Assembly: GCF_004801305.1 (NCBI RefSeq)
Contig: NZ_SSOD01000022.1
Coordinates: 1-64,000, forward strand
DNA length: 64,000 nt
From: Pseudothauera rhizosphaerae
GTDB taxonomy: Bacteria; Pseudomonadota; Gammaproteobacteria; Burkholderiales; Rhodocyclaceae
Direction of reading: 5' to 3'
The notes beneath the pieces were generated by a model, which did not search any database, was not told where the DNA came from, and saw only the letters and a list, made by a program, of their open reading frames with translations. Positions 1 through 8,968 of this stretch are shown here, piece by piece (the stretch's first letter is position 1; each line of letters opens with the position of its first letter). The position numbers were made by a program, and so were the translations under genes.

Positions 1-73
1 CAGCGCCGGCGTACGCGTGGCCGACGTGGCGCAACTCATCGACAAACTCAAGAACGAAGCGAAGGTGATCTGA
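1..73 (+). CDS. etfB: Electron transfer flavoprotein beta subunit, C-terminal end (partial)
   Basis: Only the last 23 codons are inside the window (frame begins at base 2, TGA at 71-73). The visible tail ends in [12 protein letters not shown], a typical EtfB C-terminus. The start codon of the next gene, an ETF alpha subunit, follows after a single base, which is the usual etfBA operon order. EtfB binds AMP and pairs with EtfA to carry electrons from acyl-CoA dehydrogenases to ETF-ubiquinone oxidoreductase. The identity rests on this short tail plus the neighbour. Confidence 0.85.
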   Translation, partial: SAGVRVADVAQLIDKLKNEAKVI

Positions 74-74
74 G

Positions 75-1004
75 ATGGCGATCCTGGTCATTGCTGAACA
101 CGACAACGCCAGCCTGAAGGCGGCCACCCTCAACACCGTATCCGCGGCCGCCAGGCTCGGCGGCGAGCTCCACGTCCTGGTGGCCGGCAACGGCGCCGCG
201 GGCGCTGCGGCTGCCGCCGCGAAGCTTGCCGGCGTCGCCCAGGTCCTGCTGGCCGAAGCCCCGCACTACGAAGCCCAACTGGCCGAGAACGTCGCTGCGC
301 TGGTGGTGGCTAACGCCGGCGGCTACAGCCACATCCTGGCCCCGGCCACCTCCTTCGGCAAGAACGTCGCCCCGCGCGTGGCGGCCCTGCTCGACGTCGC
401 GCAGATCAGCGACATCGTCGCCGTGGACAGCGCGGACACCTTCGTACGCCCCATCTACGCCGGCAACGCCCTGGCCACGGTCAAGAGCGCCGACCCCGTC
501 AAAGTGATCACCGTGCGTACCACCGCCTTCGAGGCGGCAGGCGAGGGCGGAAGTGCCGCGATCGAGAACATCGCCGCGGGCGCCGACCTGGGCCTGTCGA
601 AGCTGGTCGGCCGCGAACTCACCAAGTCCGAACGTCCCGAACTGGGCGCGGCCAGGATCATCGTCTCCGGCGGCCGGGGCCTGGGCAGCGGCGAGAACTA
701 CCACACCCTGCTCGAACCGCTGGCCGACAAGCTGGGTGCTGCGTTGGGCGCCTCCCGGGCCGCGGTCGATGCGGGCTACGTGCCCAACGACTACCAGGTG
801 GGCCAGACGGGCAAGATCGTCGCGCCGCAGCTCTACGTCGCCATCGGTATCTCGGGAGCCATCCAGCACCTGGCGGGGATGAAGGAGTCCAAGGTGATCG
901 TGGCGATCAACAAGGACCCGGAGGCGCCCATCTTCCAGGTGGCCGACTACGGCCTGGTGGGCGATCTGTTCGAGGTCGTGCCGGAACTGACCAAGACCCT
1001 GTGA
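75..1004 (+). CDS. etfA: Electron transfer flavoprotein alpha subunit
   Basis: This 309-residue protein has the usual EtfA length. It has an N-terminal Rossmann-like half and a C-terminal FAD domain with the family motifs [11 protein letters not shown] (about residue 196), [19 protein letters not shown] and [20 protein letters not shown]. It would bind FAD and, with EtfB, accept electrons from acyl-CoA dehydrogenases. The start lies one base after the etfB stop, so the two are co-transcribed and probably coupled. A long acyl-CoA dehydrogenase gene two positions downstream is a plausible electron donor. The FAD-domain motifs leave little doubt. Confidence 0.97.
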   Translation: MAILVIAEHDNASLKAATLNTVSAAARLGGELHVLVAGNGAAGAAAAAAKLAGVAQVLLAEAPHYEAQLAENVAALVVANAGGYSHILAPATSFGKNVAPRVAALLDVAQISDIVAVDSADTFVRPIYAGNALATVKSADPVKVITVRTTAFEAAGEGGSAAIENIAAGADLGLSKLVGRELTKSERPELGAARIIVSGGRGLGSGENYHTLLEPLADKLGAALGASRAAVDAGYVPNDYQVGQTGKIVAPQLYVAIGISGAIQHLAGMKESKVIVAINKDPEAPIFQVADYGLVGDLFEVVPELTKTL

Positions 1005-1008
1005 GGAG

Positions 1009-1028
1009 CCCGGCGGGGCACCGCCGGG
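1009..1028. other. GC hairpin between etfA and the membrane protein gene
   Basis: A perfect 8-bp stem (CCCGGCGG / CCGCCGGG) with a GGCA loop lies 5 bases after the etfA stop and 8 bases before the next start. There is no T-run, so it is not a clear intrinsic terminator. It could attenuate or stabilise mRNA 3' ends. Confidence 0.35.
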
Positions 1029-1035
1029 ACGTGCG

Positions 1036-1701
1036 ATGAATCTGTCGGCCGAGCTGTTTTCCGCGGGATGGCACTGGTTTGCGCTGGTGCTCTCCGCTGC
1101 GGTCGGCTGGCTGGTATGGCGCACCGCCCCGTGGAAGCGGCTGGGGTCCGGCACGCAGTCGAACCTGCTGCTGGGCTTCGCCGTGGGCCTGATGCTGATG
1201 TGGAGCCTGAAGGCCGGGGTCAAGCCCGGCCTCAACCTGCACCTGATGGGAGCGATGGCGGCCACGCTGGCCCTGGGCCCGCAACTGGCCATCGTCACCC
1301 TGGGGCTGGCGCTCACTGGCATCGCGTTCAACGGTGCCATCGAATGGCAGGCGTGGCCGATCAACTTCCTGCTGATGGTGGTGGTGCCGGTGGTGCTGGC
1401 GCACCGCATCCACAGGCTGATCGAACGCTTCCTGCCGGCGCACTTCTTCGTCTTCGTCTTCGTCGCCGGTTTCTTCGGCGCGGCGCTCACGGTGATGCTG
1501 CAGGGGCTGGTGGCCTCCGGCGTCATGGTGATGGCCGGCGCCTACGAGGCGGCGTTTCTGGCCAGTGATTACCTGCCGTACTTCCTGCTGCTCGGGTTCT
1601 CCGAAGGCTGGATCAGCGGTGGAGTGATCACGCTGATGGTGGTTTATCGGCCCGAATGGGTGGCGGCCTTCGACGACCGCCGCTATCTGGCCGGCAAGTG
1701 A
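1036..1701 (+). CDS. Predicted energy-coupling-factor-type integral membrane protein (COG3235-like)
   Basis: The 221-residue protein is very hydrophobic with about six membrane segments and few charged loops. Features seen include NLHLMGAMAATLALGP near residue 70 and a late GFSEGWISGG segment. I recognise it as the CbiM-related ECF transporter permease-like family (COG3235), which is common in beta- and gammaproteobacteria and of unknown substrate. No ATPase or S-component gene is adjacent. It sits between etfA and an acyl-CoA dehydrogenase gene, with short gaps on both sides, and may simply be co-transcribed. Family assignment is fairly firm; substrate is unknown. Confidence 0.75.
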   Translation: MNLSAELFSAGWHWFALVLSAAVGWLVWRTAPWKRLGSGTQSNLLLGFAVGLMLMWSLKAGVKPGLNLHLMGAMAATLALGPQLAIVTLGLALTGIAFNGAIEWQAWPINFLLMVVVPVVLAHRIHRLIERFLPAHFFVFVFVAGFFGAALTVMLQGLVASGVMVMAGAYEAAFLASDYLPYFLLLGFSEGWISGGVITLMVVYRPEWVAAFDDRRYLAGK

Positions 1702-1726
1702 CAACCCAAGTGGAGCAAACACACAA

Positions 1727-3523
1727 ATGAGTGACTACACCGCACCGATCCGTGACATGCAGTTCGTCATGCGCGAACTGGCCGACCTGGATGCCGTGGC
1801 CGGCCTGCCGGGGTGTGAGGAAGTGTCCGCCGACCTGGTGGATGCCATCCTGGAAGAAGCCGGCAAGTTCGCCAACGGGGTACTGGCTCCGCTCAACAAG
1901 ATCGGCGACCAGGAAGGCGCGAAGTGGAAGGACGGCGAAGTGACCACCGCGCCGGGCTGGATCGACGCCTACCGCCAGTTCACCGAAGCGGGCTGGACCG
2001 CGCTCGCCAGCGACCCGCAATACGGCGGACAGGGCCTGCCCAAGCTGGTGTCCACCGCGGTGATGGAAATGTGGAAGTCGGCCAACATGGCCTTCTCCCT
2101 GTGCCCGATGCTGACCAACGGCGCCATCGAGGCGCTGCTGCTGCGCGGCACCGACGTGCAGAAGGACATGTACCTGCCGAAGATGGTGAGCGGCGAATGG
2201 ACCGGCACCATGAACCTGACCGAGCCCCAGGCCGGCTCCGACCTGGCCGCGGTGCGCACCCGCGCCGAACCCCAGGGCGACGGCACCTACAAGATCTTCG
2301 GCCAGAAGATATTCATCACCTACGGCGAGCACGACCTCACCGACAACATCATCCATCTGGTGCTGGCCCGCCTGCCGGACGCGCCGGAAGGGGTGAAGGG
2401 CATTTCGCTGTTCGTCGTACCCAAGTTCCTGGTCAGTGCCGACGGCAGCCTGGGCGCGCGCAACGACGTGCATTGCGTGTCCATCGAACACAAGCTGGGC
2501 ATCCACGCCAGCCCGACCTGCGTGCTCGCCTTCGGCGACAAGGGCGGCGCCATCGGCACCCTGGTGGGCGAGGCCAACCGCGGCCTGGAATACATGTTCA
2601 TCATGATGAACGAGGCCCGCTTCGCGGTCGGCATGGAAGGCCTGGCGCTGTCCGAACGCGCCTACCAGCACGCCCTGCAGTACGCCAAGGACCGCGTGCA
2701 GGGCACCGAAGTGGGCGTGCGCGGCGGCCCCAAGGTCAATATCCTGCACCACCCGGACGTGCGCCGCATGCTCATGTCCATGAAGAGCCAGACCGAAGCC
2801 ATGCGCGCCCTGGCCTACATGGTGGGCGCGGCCACCGATCTGGCCCACCTGCACCCGGACGACGCGGTGCGGGCGCAGAACCAGGCCTTCGTGGACCTGA
2901 TGATCCCGGTGGTGAAAGGCTGGTTCACCGAGAACTCGGTGGACATCGCCTCCACCGGCGTGCAAGTGCATGGCGGCATGGGCTTCATCGAGGAAACCGG
3001 CGCCGCCCAGCACCTGCGCGACGCGCGCATCACGCCGATCTACGAAGGCACTACCGCCATCCAGGCCAACGACCTGATCGGCCGCAAGATCGCCCGGGAA
3101 GGCGGCGAGACCATCAAGGGAGTGATCGCCGGGATGCGCAAGGTGGAAGCCGAACTGGGCGGTGTGCAGGACGAGTCCTTCGCCGCCATCCGCCGCACGC
3201 TGGGGGCGGGCATCGAGGCGCTGGAGAAGGCGGCCGGCTACATCGTCGCCACCTACGGTTCGGACATCAAGGCGGCCCATGTGGGCTCCGTGCCGTTCCT
3301 GAAGCTGTTCGGCATCGTCGCCGGCGGCTGGCAGATGGCCCGCGCCGCCCTGGTGGCCCGGCGCCGTCTGGACGAGGGCAGCGGCGACGCGGATTTCTAC
3401 CGTAGCAAGATCGTCACCGCACGCTTCTACGCCGACCACGTGCTGCCCCAGGCCCACGGCCTGTCCTACACGGTGGTCAACGGCGCCGCCGGGGCGTTGG
3501 CGCTGAGCGAAGAGGCGTTCTGA
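1727..3523 (+). CDS. Acyl-CoA dehydrogenase, long form with extra C-terminal domain (DmdC/AcdB-type)
   Basis: At 598 residues this is longer than classical acyl-CoA dehydrogenases (about 380), matching the subgroup with an added N-terminal helix and C-terminal domain. Family signatures are visible: [19 protein letters not shown] (about residues 160-180), [17 protein letters not shown], and [21 protein letters not shown] with the YEGTT motif (residues about 405-445). It would oxidise an acyl-CoA to the enoyl-CoA and pass electrons to ETF, whose genes lie just upstream. Substrate cannot be read from sequence: medium/long-chain fatty acyl-CoA or 3-methylmercaptopropionyl-CoA are candidates. A strong terminator follows. 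Confidence 0.93.
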   Translation: MSDYTAPIRDMQFVMRELADLDAVAGLPGCEEVSADLVDAILEEAGKFANGVLAPLNKIGDQEGAKWKDGEVTTAPGWIDAYRQFTEAGWTALASDPQYGGQGLPKLVSTAVMEMWKSANMAFSLCPMLTNGAIEALLLRGTDVQKDMYLPKMVSGEWTGTMNLTEPQAGSDLAAVRTRAEPQGDGTYKIFGQKIFITYGEHDLTDNIIHLVLARLPDAPEGVKGISLFVVPKFLVSADGSLGARNDVHCVSIEHKLGIHASPTCVLAFGDKGGAIGTLVGEANRGLEYMFIMMNEARFAVGMEGLALSERAYQHALQYAKDRVQGTEVGVRGGPKVNILHHPDVRRMLMSMKSQTEAMRALAYMVGAATDLAHLHPDDAVRAQNQAFVDLMIPVVKGWFTENSVDIASTGVQVHGGMGFIEETGAAQHLRDARITPIYEGTTAIQANDLIGRKIAREGGETIKGVIAGMRKVEAELGGVQDESFAAIRRTLGAGIEALEKAAGYIVATYGSDIKAAHVGSVPFLKLFGIVAGGWQMARAALVARRRLDEGSGDADFYRSKIVTARFYADHVLPQAHGLSYTVVNGAAGALALSEEAF

Positions 3524-3549
3524 TCCCACGCCACGCCTGCAAGGGCGAC

Positions 3550-3577
3550 AAAAAGCCGACCCGCGGGTCGGCTTTTT
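3550..3577. terminator. Bidirectional intrinsic terminator between convergent genes
   Basis: A 13-bp perfect stem (AAAAAGCCGACCC / GGGTCGGCTTTTT) has a 2-base turn, with an A-run on one side and a T-run on the other. It lies between the stop of the acyl-CoA dehydrogenase gene (+) and that of the peptidyl-prolyl isomerase gene (-), so it can end transcription from both sides. Confidence 0.92.
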
Positions 3578-3592
3578 GTTGGGCGCCGGCGC

Positions 3593-4375
3593 TTACTTCA
3601 CGTCGGCCTTGCCGCGCAGGTCGACCACGTGCTTTTCCACCTTCTGCTGCTGCAGGCGCTGCTGCAGTTGGGGCTTCACCTCGTCGAAGGCCGGGGCCTT
3701 GAGCGGGCGGATGTCCACCATCTGGATGACGTGGTAGCCGAAGTCGCTCTTGACCGGCAGGGCGGTGTACTCACCCTTTTCGAGCTTGACCATGGCCTCG
3801 GAGAAGGGCTGGACGAACATGCCGGGGTTGCTCCAGCCCAGGTCGCCGCCACGCTCCTTGGAGCCCGGGTCGATGGATTGCGCGGCCAGGTCCTCGAACT
3901 TGGCGCCGGAGCGCAGCTTGGCGATGATGTCCTTGGCGGCCTGCTCGGTTTCCACCAGGATGTGGCGCGGGTTGTATTCCTTGGTGCCGAGGCGGGCGAC
4001 GATCTGGTCATATTCCTTGCGCAGGTCGGCGTCGGTCACCGGATTGGCCTTCACCCAGTCCTGCAGGTAGGCGCGCACCAGGATGGCCTGGCGGGCCAGG
4101 TCCATCTGCGCCTGCACGTCGGCCTTCTTGTCGAGACCGCGCTTGGCGGCTTCCTGGGCCAGGACTTCGCGGCGGACCAGTTCCTCGCGCACCGCTTCGC
4201 GCAGTTGCGGGCTGTCCGGCGCACCCTGGGCGCGCTGCTCGGACAGCATGACCTCCAGGCGCGAGGCCGGGATGGCCTTGCCGTTGACGGTCGCCGTCGA
4301 ATCGGCGGCGTTGGCCGCCAGGGCGGTCAGGCCGGTCATCAGGCACAGGGCAAGACGGCTGGGCAGTGCTTTCAT
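3593..4375 (-). CDS. Periplasmic parvulin-type peptidyl-prolyl cis-trans isomerase
   Basis: This 260-residue protein starts with a Sec signal peptide (hydrophobic core after MKALPSR, Ala-rich cleavage region near residue 23). A SurA/PrsA-like N-terminal helical region follows, and then one parvulin domain (about residues 130-230) with the signatures RHILVETEQAAKDI, GGDLGWSNPGMFVQPFSEA and KSDFGYHVIQMVD. It would help fold exported proteins in the periplasm. Its start overlaps the stop of bolA by 4 bases, so it is the last gene of the yciB-yciI-bolA set. It resembles the PpiC/PpiD-like proteins common in betaproteobacteria. Confidence 0.92.
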   Translation of the reverse strand: MKALPSRLALCLMTGLTALAANAADSTATVNGKAIPASRLEVMLSEQRAQGAPDSPQLREAVREELVRREVLAQEAAKRGLDKKADVQAQMDLARQAILVRAYLQDWVKANPVTDADLRKEYDQIVARLGTKEYNPRHILVETEQAAKDIIAKLRSGAKFEDLAAQSIDPGSKERGGDLGWSNPGMFVQPFSEAMVKLEKGEYTALPVKSDFGYHVIQMVDIRPLKAPAFDEVKPQLQQRLQQQKVEKHVVDLRGKADVK

Positions 4376-4668
4376 CGGGTTTCCTTCTCGGTGGGTTGAT
4401 TGGCGGCCTCGGCGGCCGTGCGGGCACGAATGGCGAGGGCGTGGATGTCGCCCCCCATCATCTCGCCCAGTGCTGCGTAAATCATGCGGTGGCGGGCCAC
4501 CGTGTTCTTGCCGGCGAAAGCCTCGGCGACGATTTCCAGCCGGTAGTGGCCGCCGCCGGAGCGCGCTCCGGCGTGGCCGGCGTGCAGGGCGCTGTCGTCG
4601 CCGACGTCGATGAAACTGGGCGCGAGCGTCTCCTGCAGACGCGAACGGATGCGCTCCACCACGCTCAA
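4372..4668 (-). CDS. bolA: BolA family protein
   Basis: A 98-residue BolA-fold protein with VVERIRSRLQETLAPSFIDVGDDS at the start and the conserved GGGHYRLEIVAEAFAGKNTVARHRMIYAALGEMM block containing the putative metal/Fe-S ligand histidines. The chosen start is TTG at 4668, overlapping the yciI stop as TTGA. The frame stays open upstream but that stretch belongs to yciI in another frame. BolA proteins work with monothiol glutaredoxins in iron-sulfur handling and stress morphology. The neighbours yciI and yciB and the 4-base overlaps point to one operon. Confidence 0.9.
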   Translation of the reverse strand: MSVVERIRSRLQETLAPSFIDVGDDSALHAGHAGARSGGGHYRLEIVAEAFAGKNTVARHRMIYAALGEMMGGDIHALAIRARTAAEAANQPTEKETR

Positions 4669-4967
4669 GGCAATACCTTCCGGAACGGGCGAACGGTGGT
4701 GCGGGCGAACACGCCCTGCTTCACGTAAGGGTCTTCCGCCAGCCACTGTTCGGCCTCGGCCTGGGAAGCGAATTCGGCCACCACCAGGCTGCCGGCGAAG
4801 CCGGCCGGGCCGGGGTCGGGCGAGTCGATGGCCGGCATGGGCCCGGCGATCAGCAATCGGCCTTCGTCGCGCAGAGCCTCCAGGCGCGCCAAGTGAGCCG
4901 GCCGCGCGGCCATGCGGGCCGCGAGCGTATCCGGCGCATCCTCGCCGATCATGGCGTAAAACATCAT
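4665..4967 (-). CDS. yciI: YciI family protein
   Basis: A 100-residue protein of the YciI/DUF dimeric alpha-beta barrel family. It starts [13 protein letters not shown], has the conserved [19 protein letters not shown] segment with the family histidine, and ends with the [22 protein letters not shown] block. The biochemical role of the family is not settled. It overlaps yciB upstream (ATGA) and bolA downstream (TTGA), the gene order seen in many betaproteobacteria. An alternative start is the second ATG, 3 bases later. Confidence 0.92.
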   Translation of the reverse strand: MMFYAMIGEDAPDTLAARMAARPAHLARLEALRDEGRLLIAGPMPAIDSPDPGPAGFAGSLVVAEFASQAEAEQWLAEDPYVKQGVFARTTVRPFRKVLP

Positions 4968-5575
4968 TGCTGGGGGTCCTCTTCGAGATAGCGGGACAGG
5001 AAGAAGCCTTGCGCGAGCACGAAGGCGAACATCAGCCCCATGCCGCCGAAGAGCTTGAAATTGACCCAGGCTTCCTCGGAGAAACTGTAGGCCACGTAGA
5101 GATTGAGCGCGCCCATGACGAGGAAGAAGCTCGCCCAGGCGAGGTTGAGGCGCTCCCACACCGCATCGGGCAGGCGGATTTGCGCTTCCAGCATGCGGCG
5201 GATGATGTTGCGCCGGAACGCCAGCGCAGAGACCGCCAGCACGCCGCCGAACAGCCAGTACAGCGCGGTGGGCTTCCACTTGATGAAGGTCGGGTTGTGG
5301 AACAGCAGCGTGGCGCCGCCGAACACGACGATGATGGCCAGGCTCACCCACAGCATGGTGTCCACCTTGCGGTGGCGCGTCCATACCCAGGCGATCTGGC
5401 CGAAGGTGGCGAGGATGGCGATCGCGGTGGCGAGCAGGATGGGTGCCTGGCGGGCACCGATGCCGTCGCCCAGCCATAGCGCGGCAAGCTGGAAGGCGGC
5501 GTCTTCGTTGGCGCCGGCAAGCTTGTAGACCGCGAAGAAGAGGATGACGGGGAGGAGGTCGAAGAGGAATTTCAT
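4964..5575 (-). CDS. yciB: Inner-membrane septation/intracellular growth protein YciB (IspZ family)
   Basis: The 203-residue membrane protein starts [21 protein letters not shown], a hallmark of the IspZ/YciB family, followed by about five membrane spans. Conserved internal motifs include [23 protein letters not shown] and [34 protein letters not shown]. In E. coli YciB links envelope synthesis and division machinery. Length matches the family (about 180-205). It follows the truncated hemoglobin gene by 9 bases and overlaps yciI by 4 bases. Confidence 0.95.
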   Translation of the reverse strand: MKFLFDLLPVILFFAVYKLAGANEDAAFQLAALWLGDGIGARQAPILLATAIAILATFGQIAWVWTRHRKVDTMLWVSLAIIVVFGGATLLFHNPTFIKWKPTALYWLFGGVLAVSALAFRRNIIRRMLEAQIRLPDAVWERLNLAWASFFLVMGALNLYVAYSFSEEAWVNFKLFGGMGLMFAFVLAQGFFLSRYLEEDPQQ

Positions 5576-5584
5576 GCGTGGGGA

Positions 5585-6061
5585 TTATAGCGGCTGCTGG
5601 ATGCGGACCGGCGCGGCGTGTTCGATGCGGTTGCGCATGTGGTCGGCGAGGGCGGCGAAGGACTGCTGCAGCTTGGCGCGCAGTTCGGCGTCGGTCACCA
5701 CTTCGGCGAGCGCCTGGCTCATGCACAGCATCCACTGGTCGCGCTCGGCCGCGCCGATGGAGAAGGGCAGGTGGCGCGCACGCAGGAAGGGTGGGCCGAA
5801 ACGCTCCACGTACAGGTTGGGGCCGCCGAACCAGCCGGAGAGGAACAGGAAGAGCTTTTCCGCCGCGCCGGAAAGATCCTCGGCGTGCATCCTGCGCACA
5901 TCCCGGGTTTCGGGCAGGGCGTCCATCAGTTCGTAGAAACGCGTGACCAGCGCGCGCACGGCGGACTCGCCACCGATCTGCTCGTAGGGGGTGAGCACCG
6001 GCAGGGTGCGGGCGTCAGGCTGCATGGATGTCGACGGGTTCTGGAGGGTGATGTCGTTCAT
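5585..6061 (-). CDS. Group II truncated hemoglobin
   Basis: This is a 158-residue 2-on-2 globin. Visible signatures are YEQIGGESAVRALVTRFYELMD, the LFLFLSGWFGGPNLYVERFG block with the group II tryptophan/Tyr pattern, and LRARHLPFSIG holding the proximal heme histidine. The usual GHP before that motif reads GPP here. The chosen ATG (6061) lies one base after the sensor kinase stop; the frame is open further upstream but would run into the kinase gene. Group II globins bind O2 and NO or act in peroxidase-like chemistry. Placement directly behind ompR-envZ suggests shared control. Confidence 0.92.
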   Translation of the reverse strand: MNDITLQNPSTSMQPDARTLPVLTPYEQIGGESAVRALVTRFYELMDALPETRDVRRMHAEDLSGAAEKLFLFLSGWFGGPNLYVERFGPPFLRARHLPFSIGAAERDQWMLCMSQALAEVVTDAELRAKLQQSFAALADHMRNRIEHAAPVRIQQPL

Positions 6062-6062
6062 T

Positions 6063-7490
6063 CTAGCGCGTGCGCCCGACCGGCAAGCGCAGCACGGCGC
6101 GCAGCCCACCGCCCTCCCGCGGCAGCAGGTCCAGTTGGCCGCTGTGGGCGCGCATCACGCGCTCGACGATGGCGAGTCCCAACCCGGCGCCCTTGGTGTT
6201 GCTGCGCGCGTCTTCCAGCCGGGTGAAGGGCCGGCGCAGGCGTTCGACCTCCAGCGGTGGAATACCCGGACCGCGGTCGGCCACTTCGATGGCGACTTCG
6301 CCGTGGGACTGATGCACGCCGACCGTGATCGGCTTTTCGTTGCCCGCGTAGCGGATTGCGTTGTCGATCAGGTTGGCGACGGCGCGCCGCAGCGGCAGGG
6401 CGCGGGCTGGCACCGACAGGCTCTCCGGCAGATCCAGTTCCAGCGGGATGCCGCGCAGGCGGTAGGGTTCCAGCAGGCCGACCACCAGTTCGACGAGTTC
6501 CACGGGCTGCAGCGGCTCCTGCGGATCGCCGCGGCCGAAGTCGAGGAACTGGCCGATGATGCGGTCCATTTCCTCGATGTCGGCCACCATTGCGGCGACC
6601 TCGTCCTCGGGCGCGCCCGACATCTCCACGCCCAGGCGCAGGCGCGCGAGCGGGGTGCGCAGGTCGTGGGAGACGCCCGCCAGGATCAGGGCGCGGTCGG
6701 TATCGGCGCGCGCCAGGTCACCGGCCATCTGGTTGAAGGCGTGGGACACCACCGCCAGTTCGGCGGGGCCGTTTTCCTCCTGCCGCGGCGGGCTCTGCCC
6801 GCTGCCGACCATGCGCGCCGCGCGGGCAAGGCTGCGCAGCGGCGCGCTGATGCGCGAGACGATCAGGAAGGCGCCGAGCAGGGCGGCCACCAGCGCGGCA
6901 CTGCCCCACACCAGCCATTCCAGCGCGTAATGCCGCTGCAGGCGCTCGCGCGGAAGCATCACCCAGTATTCGTCCGGGTCCTCGGGATGCAGGCGGAAGC
7001 TGACCCAGAAGCCGTCCAGTGCCTTCCAGCGCATGGCGAAGCGGGTGTGGTCGCCGAGTTGGCGGCGAATCTCCCTGGTGAGCAGGCGCATCGGCCGGGT
7101 GTTCGGCAGGGGTTGCAGCACGTCGGTGGCTTCGGCCGGATAGATGCGAATGCCTTCGAGTGCCGCCAGGTCGATCAGCAGTTCGGTGCGCAGGCGCGGC
7201 TCGGCGTTGAGCAGGGCGGTACGCGTCAGGTTCACGACGCTCGCGACCATCTGGGCGAGGTCGCGGGCGCGGGTGGGTTCTTCGAAATAGCGGAAGATCT
7301 GCGACCAGATGGCCAGCGAGAAGCCGAGCAGCAGGGCGATGAGCAGAAAGGTCTGCCACAGCAGCGTACGCGGCAGCCAGCGGGCGAGCCGCTGGCCGCA
7401 GGCGCGCACGAGCGCGGGGACGCGCACACGATGGGGCACGTGGGCGTTATTCGCTGTCGGCTGACTTGGGTTCGTCGGGAACGAAGACAT
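6063..7490 (-). CDS. envZ: EnvZ-like membrane sensor histidine kinase
   Basis: The 475-residue protein has an N-terminal membrane segment (LLWQTFLLIALLLGFSLAIW), a periplasmic domain, a second span and HAMP region (about residues 190-265), a DHp domain with phospho-acceptor His275 in the SHDLRTPLARLR motif, and an ATPase domain with N-box (NLIDNAIRYAG), G1 (DRGPGIP) and G2 (GAGLGLAIV). It pairs with the response regulator gene upstream. ATG 7490 overlaps that gene by 44 bases and has a GGGGA ribosome site; a GTG at 7439, just past the regulator stop, is an alternative start. EnvZ is the nearest recognisable relative; the stimulus is unknown. Confidence 0.88.
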   Translation of the reverse strand: MSSFPTNPSQPTANNAHVPHRVRVPALVRACGQRLARWLPRTLLWQTFLLIALLLGFSLAIWSQIFRYFEEPTRARDLAQMVASVVNLTRTALLNAEPRLRTELLIDLAALEGIRIYPAEATDVLQPLPNTRPMRLLTREIRRQLGDHTRFAMRWKALDGFWVSFRLHPEDPDEYWVMLPRERLQRHYALEWLVWGSAALVAALLGAFLIVSRISAPLRSLARAARMVGSGQSPPRQEENGPAELAVVSHAFNQMAGDLARADTDRALILAGVSHDLRTPLARLRLGVEMSGAPEDEVAAMVADIEEMDRIIGQFLDFGRGDPQEPLQPVELVELVVGLLEPYRLRGIPLELDLPESLSVPARALPLRRAVANLIDNAIRYAGNEKPITVGVHQSHGEVAIEVADRGPGIPPLEVERLRRPFTRLEDARSNTKGAGLGLAIVERVMRAHSGQLDLLPREGGGLRAVLRLPVGRTR

Positions 7491-8184
7491 AGCCGAATCC
7501 CCACACCGTCTGGATGTAGCGGGGCTTGGCGGGGTCGTCCTCGACCAGCTTGCGCAGGCGCGAGACCTGGACGTCGATGGCCCGGTCGAACACGCCGTAC
7601 TCGCGACCGCGCGCCAGTTCCATCAGCTTGTCGCGCGACAGGGGCTGGCGGGGGTGCTGCAGCAATACCTTGAGCAGCGAGAACTCGCCGGTGGTGAGGG
7701 CGATTTCCTCGCCTTCGCGGGTCAGCGTGCGCGTGCCGAGATTCACCCGTACCCGGCCGAAGGTCACCACCTCGTCCTCGGGCGTCGGCGCACCCGGCAG
7801 GCTGGGCGGTTGGCGGCGCATGACGGCGTGGATGCGGGCCACCAGCTCGCGCGGATTGAAAGGCTTGGGCAGGTAATCGTCCGCCCCCATCTCCAGGCCG
7901 ACGATGCGGTCCACGTCGTCGCCCTTGGCCGTCAGCATGATGATGGGCAGCTTATTCTCGGCGGCGCGCAGGCGTCGACATATGGACAGGCCGTCCTCAC
8001 CGGGAAGCATCAGATCGAGCACCAGCAGGTCGAAGTGCTCACGGTGCAGTGCGCGGTCCATGGATGCGGAGTCGATCACCGCCTTGACGGTGAAGCCCTG
8101 TTCCTGCAGGTAGCGCGAGAGCAGATCGCGCAGGCGCGCGTCGTCGTCCACCAGCAGTACGCGATATCGAATTTTGGTATTCAT
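7447..8184 (-). CDS. ompR: OmpR-type two-component response regulator
   Basis: The 245-residue protein has an N-terminal receiver domain with the acidic patch DDD (13-15), phosphorylation site Asp57 in LLVLDLMLPG, Thr in MLTAKG and Lys in LPKPFNPREL. A winged-helix DNA-binding domain follows, with TTGEFSLLKVLLQHP and the C-terminal RYIQTVWGFGYVFVPDE hairpin. It is close to OmpR in organisation and lies directly before the EnvZ-like kinase. It heads the leftward run ompR-envZ-globin-yciB-yciI-bolA-ppiC. Which genes it controls cannot be told from this window. Confidence 0.92.
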   Translation of the reverse strand: MNTKIRYRVLLVDDDARLRDLLSRYLQEQGFTVKAVIDSASMDRALHREHFDLLVLDLMLPGEDGLSICRRLRAAENKLPIIMLTAKGDDVDRIVGLEMGADDYLPKPFNPRELVARIHAVMRRQPPSLPGAPTPEDEVVTFGRVRVNLGTRTLTREGEEIALTTGEFSLLKVLLQHPRQPLSRDKLMELARGREYGVFDRAIDVQVSRLRKLVEDDPAKPRYIQTVWGFGYVFVPDEPKSADSE

Positions 8185-8405
8185 AGGCCGAATCCTATCC
8201 CGAGCGATATTCGTGTGCCAGAGCCTTGCACAGGGCCCGTGGCGCCGCCAAGTAACCCTTCGTAAGGTAGCCCGTATCGGGCAATATCCCCTTACAAACC
8301 CGGCCGCTAGGGCGTGATGGATTCAACGCAACGTATGCAATTCGGACTATCTTGCGGTAGAGTCTGATCCCACTCGCTGCGTGGGGAAATATAATTCGTC
8401 CCGTG

Positions 8406-8879
8406 ATGCTTACCTTGCCTGCCACCTGTCCGTCCGTCCCGTGCCGCCGACTTGCCGGTGCACCATGGCGCGCCGCTCAAACTGCTCTGTTCCTCGTGCT
8501 GCTGGCCGGGGGGGCGGGTGCTTCGCACGCCGACGAGCCGGGATTGTCCGCGCCCACGACGGAGGCGGCCATGTCGATGGTGCCTGAAACGGCCCTGGCG
8601 GCCGAAATAGTCCTGGCACCCGAAACATCCCTGGTGCCGGAAGTGCCTCTGGCGCCCGCAGCGTCGCTGCTGCAGGAGGAGTTGGTGATCGTCTATCCCC
8701 CTGCCGTGCCCGCAGTGCCCCGCCATGTGGAAGTGCGGCGCGCCTTGTTGAGCGACGACGACATCGCCGTCGGCCCCCATGAGCGGCGGCGTCTGAGCGC
8801 GGAGGAACGCAACACACTGCGCCTCGAGTTGCGCCGCGCCATGAGCCGCGCCTACCGGGACGACGCTGCCCTGCGCTGA
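8406..8879 (+). CDS. Small exported protein of unknown function
   Basis: I do not recognise a named family. The product (157 residues from ATG 8406; GTG 8403 is an alternative) has an N-terminal hydrophobic stretch (TALFLVLLAGGAGASHA) that looks like a signal peptide. A Pro/Glu/Leu repeat of degenerate VPETxLA / APETSLV / VPEVPLA units follows, then a basic C-terminus with RRLSAEERNTLRLELRRAM. This last motif occurs in several small exported betaproteobacterial proteins I have seen. It is divergent from ompR with a 220-bp gap, so it has its own promoter region. Confidence 0.6.
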   Translation: MLTLPATCPSVPCRRLAGAPWRAAQTALFLVLLAGGAGASHADEPGLSAPTTEAAMSMVPETALAAEIVLAPETSLVPEVPLAPAASLLQEELVIVYPPAVPAVPRHVEVRRALLSDDDIAVGPHERRRLSAEERNTLRLELRRAMSRAYRDDAALR

Positions 8880-8968
8880 CTCCCGTTGCCGGCGATGCCG
8901 GGGGCTCCCCGGCGCACGCCGAACGCTTTCCTGCGCCTAGTCCCGCCAGCGGCTAAAATGGCGCGGCC

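Noticed and set aside
48-1526. A 492-codon minus-strand ORF opposite etfA
   Set aside because: It is a GC-rich shadow of etfA and the membrane protein gene, with low-complexity Arg/Gly/Ala content and no family motif.
1628-3529. A 633-codon minus-strand ORF opposite the acyl-CoA dehydrogenase gene
   Set aside because: It is antisense to a gene with clear conserved motifs; its composition (His/Gly/Ala/Val-rich) is typical of third-frame shadows at high GC.
8520-8720. Degenerate Pro-Glu-Leu repeats in the small exported protein considered as a CRISPR or tandem DNA repeat
   Set aside because: The units differ at DNA level and in spacing; the repeat is only a loose protein-level pattern.
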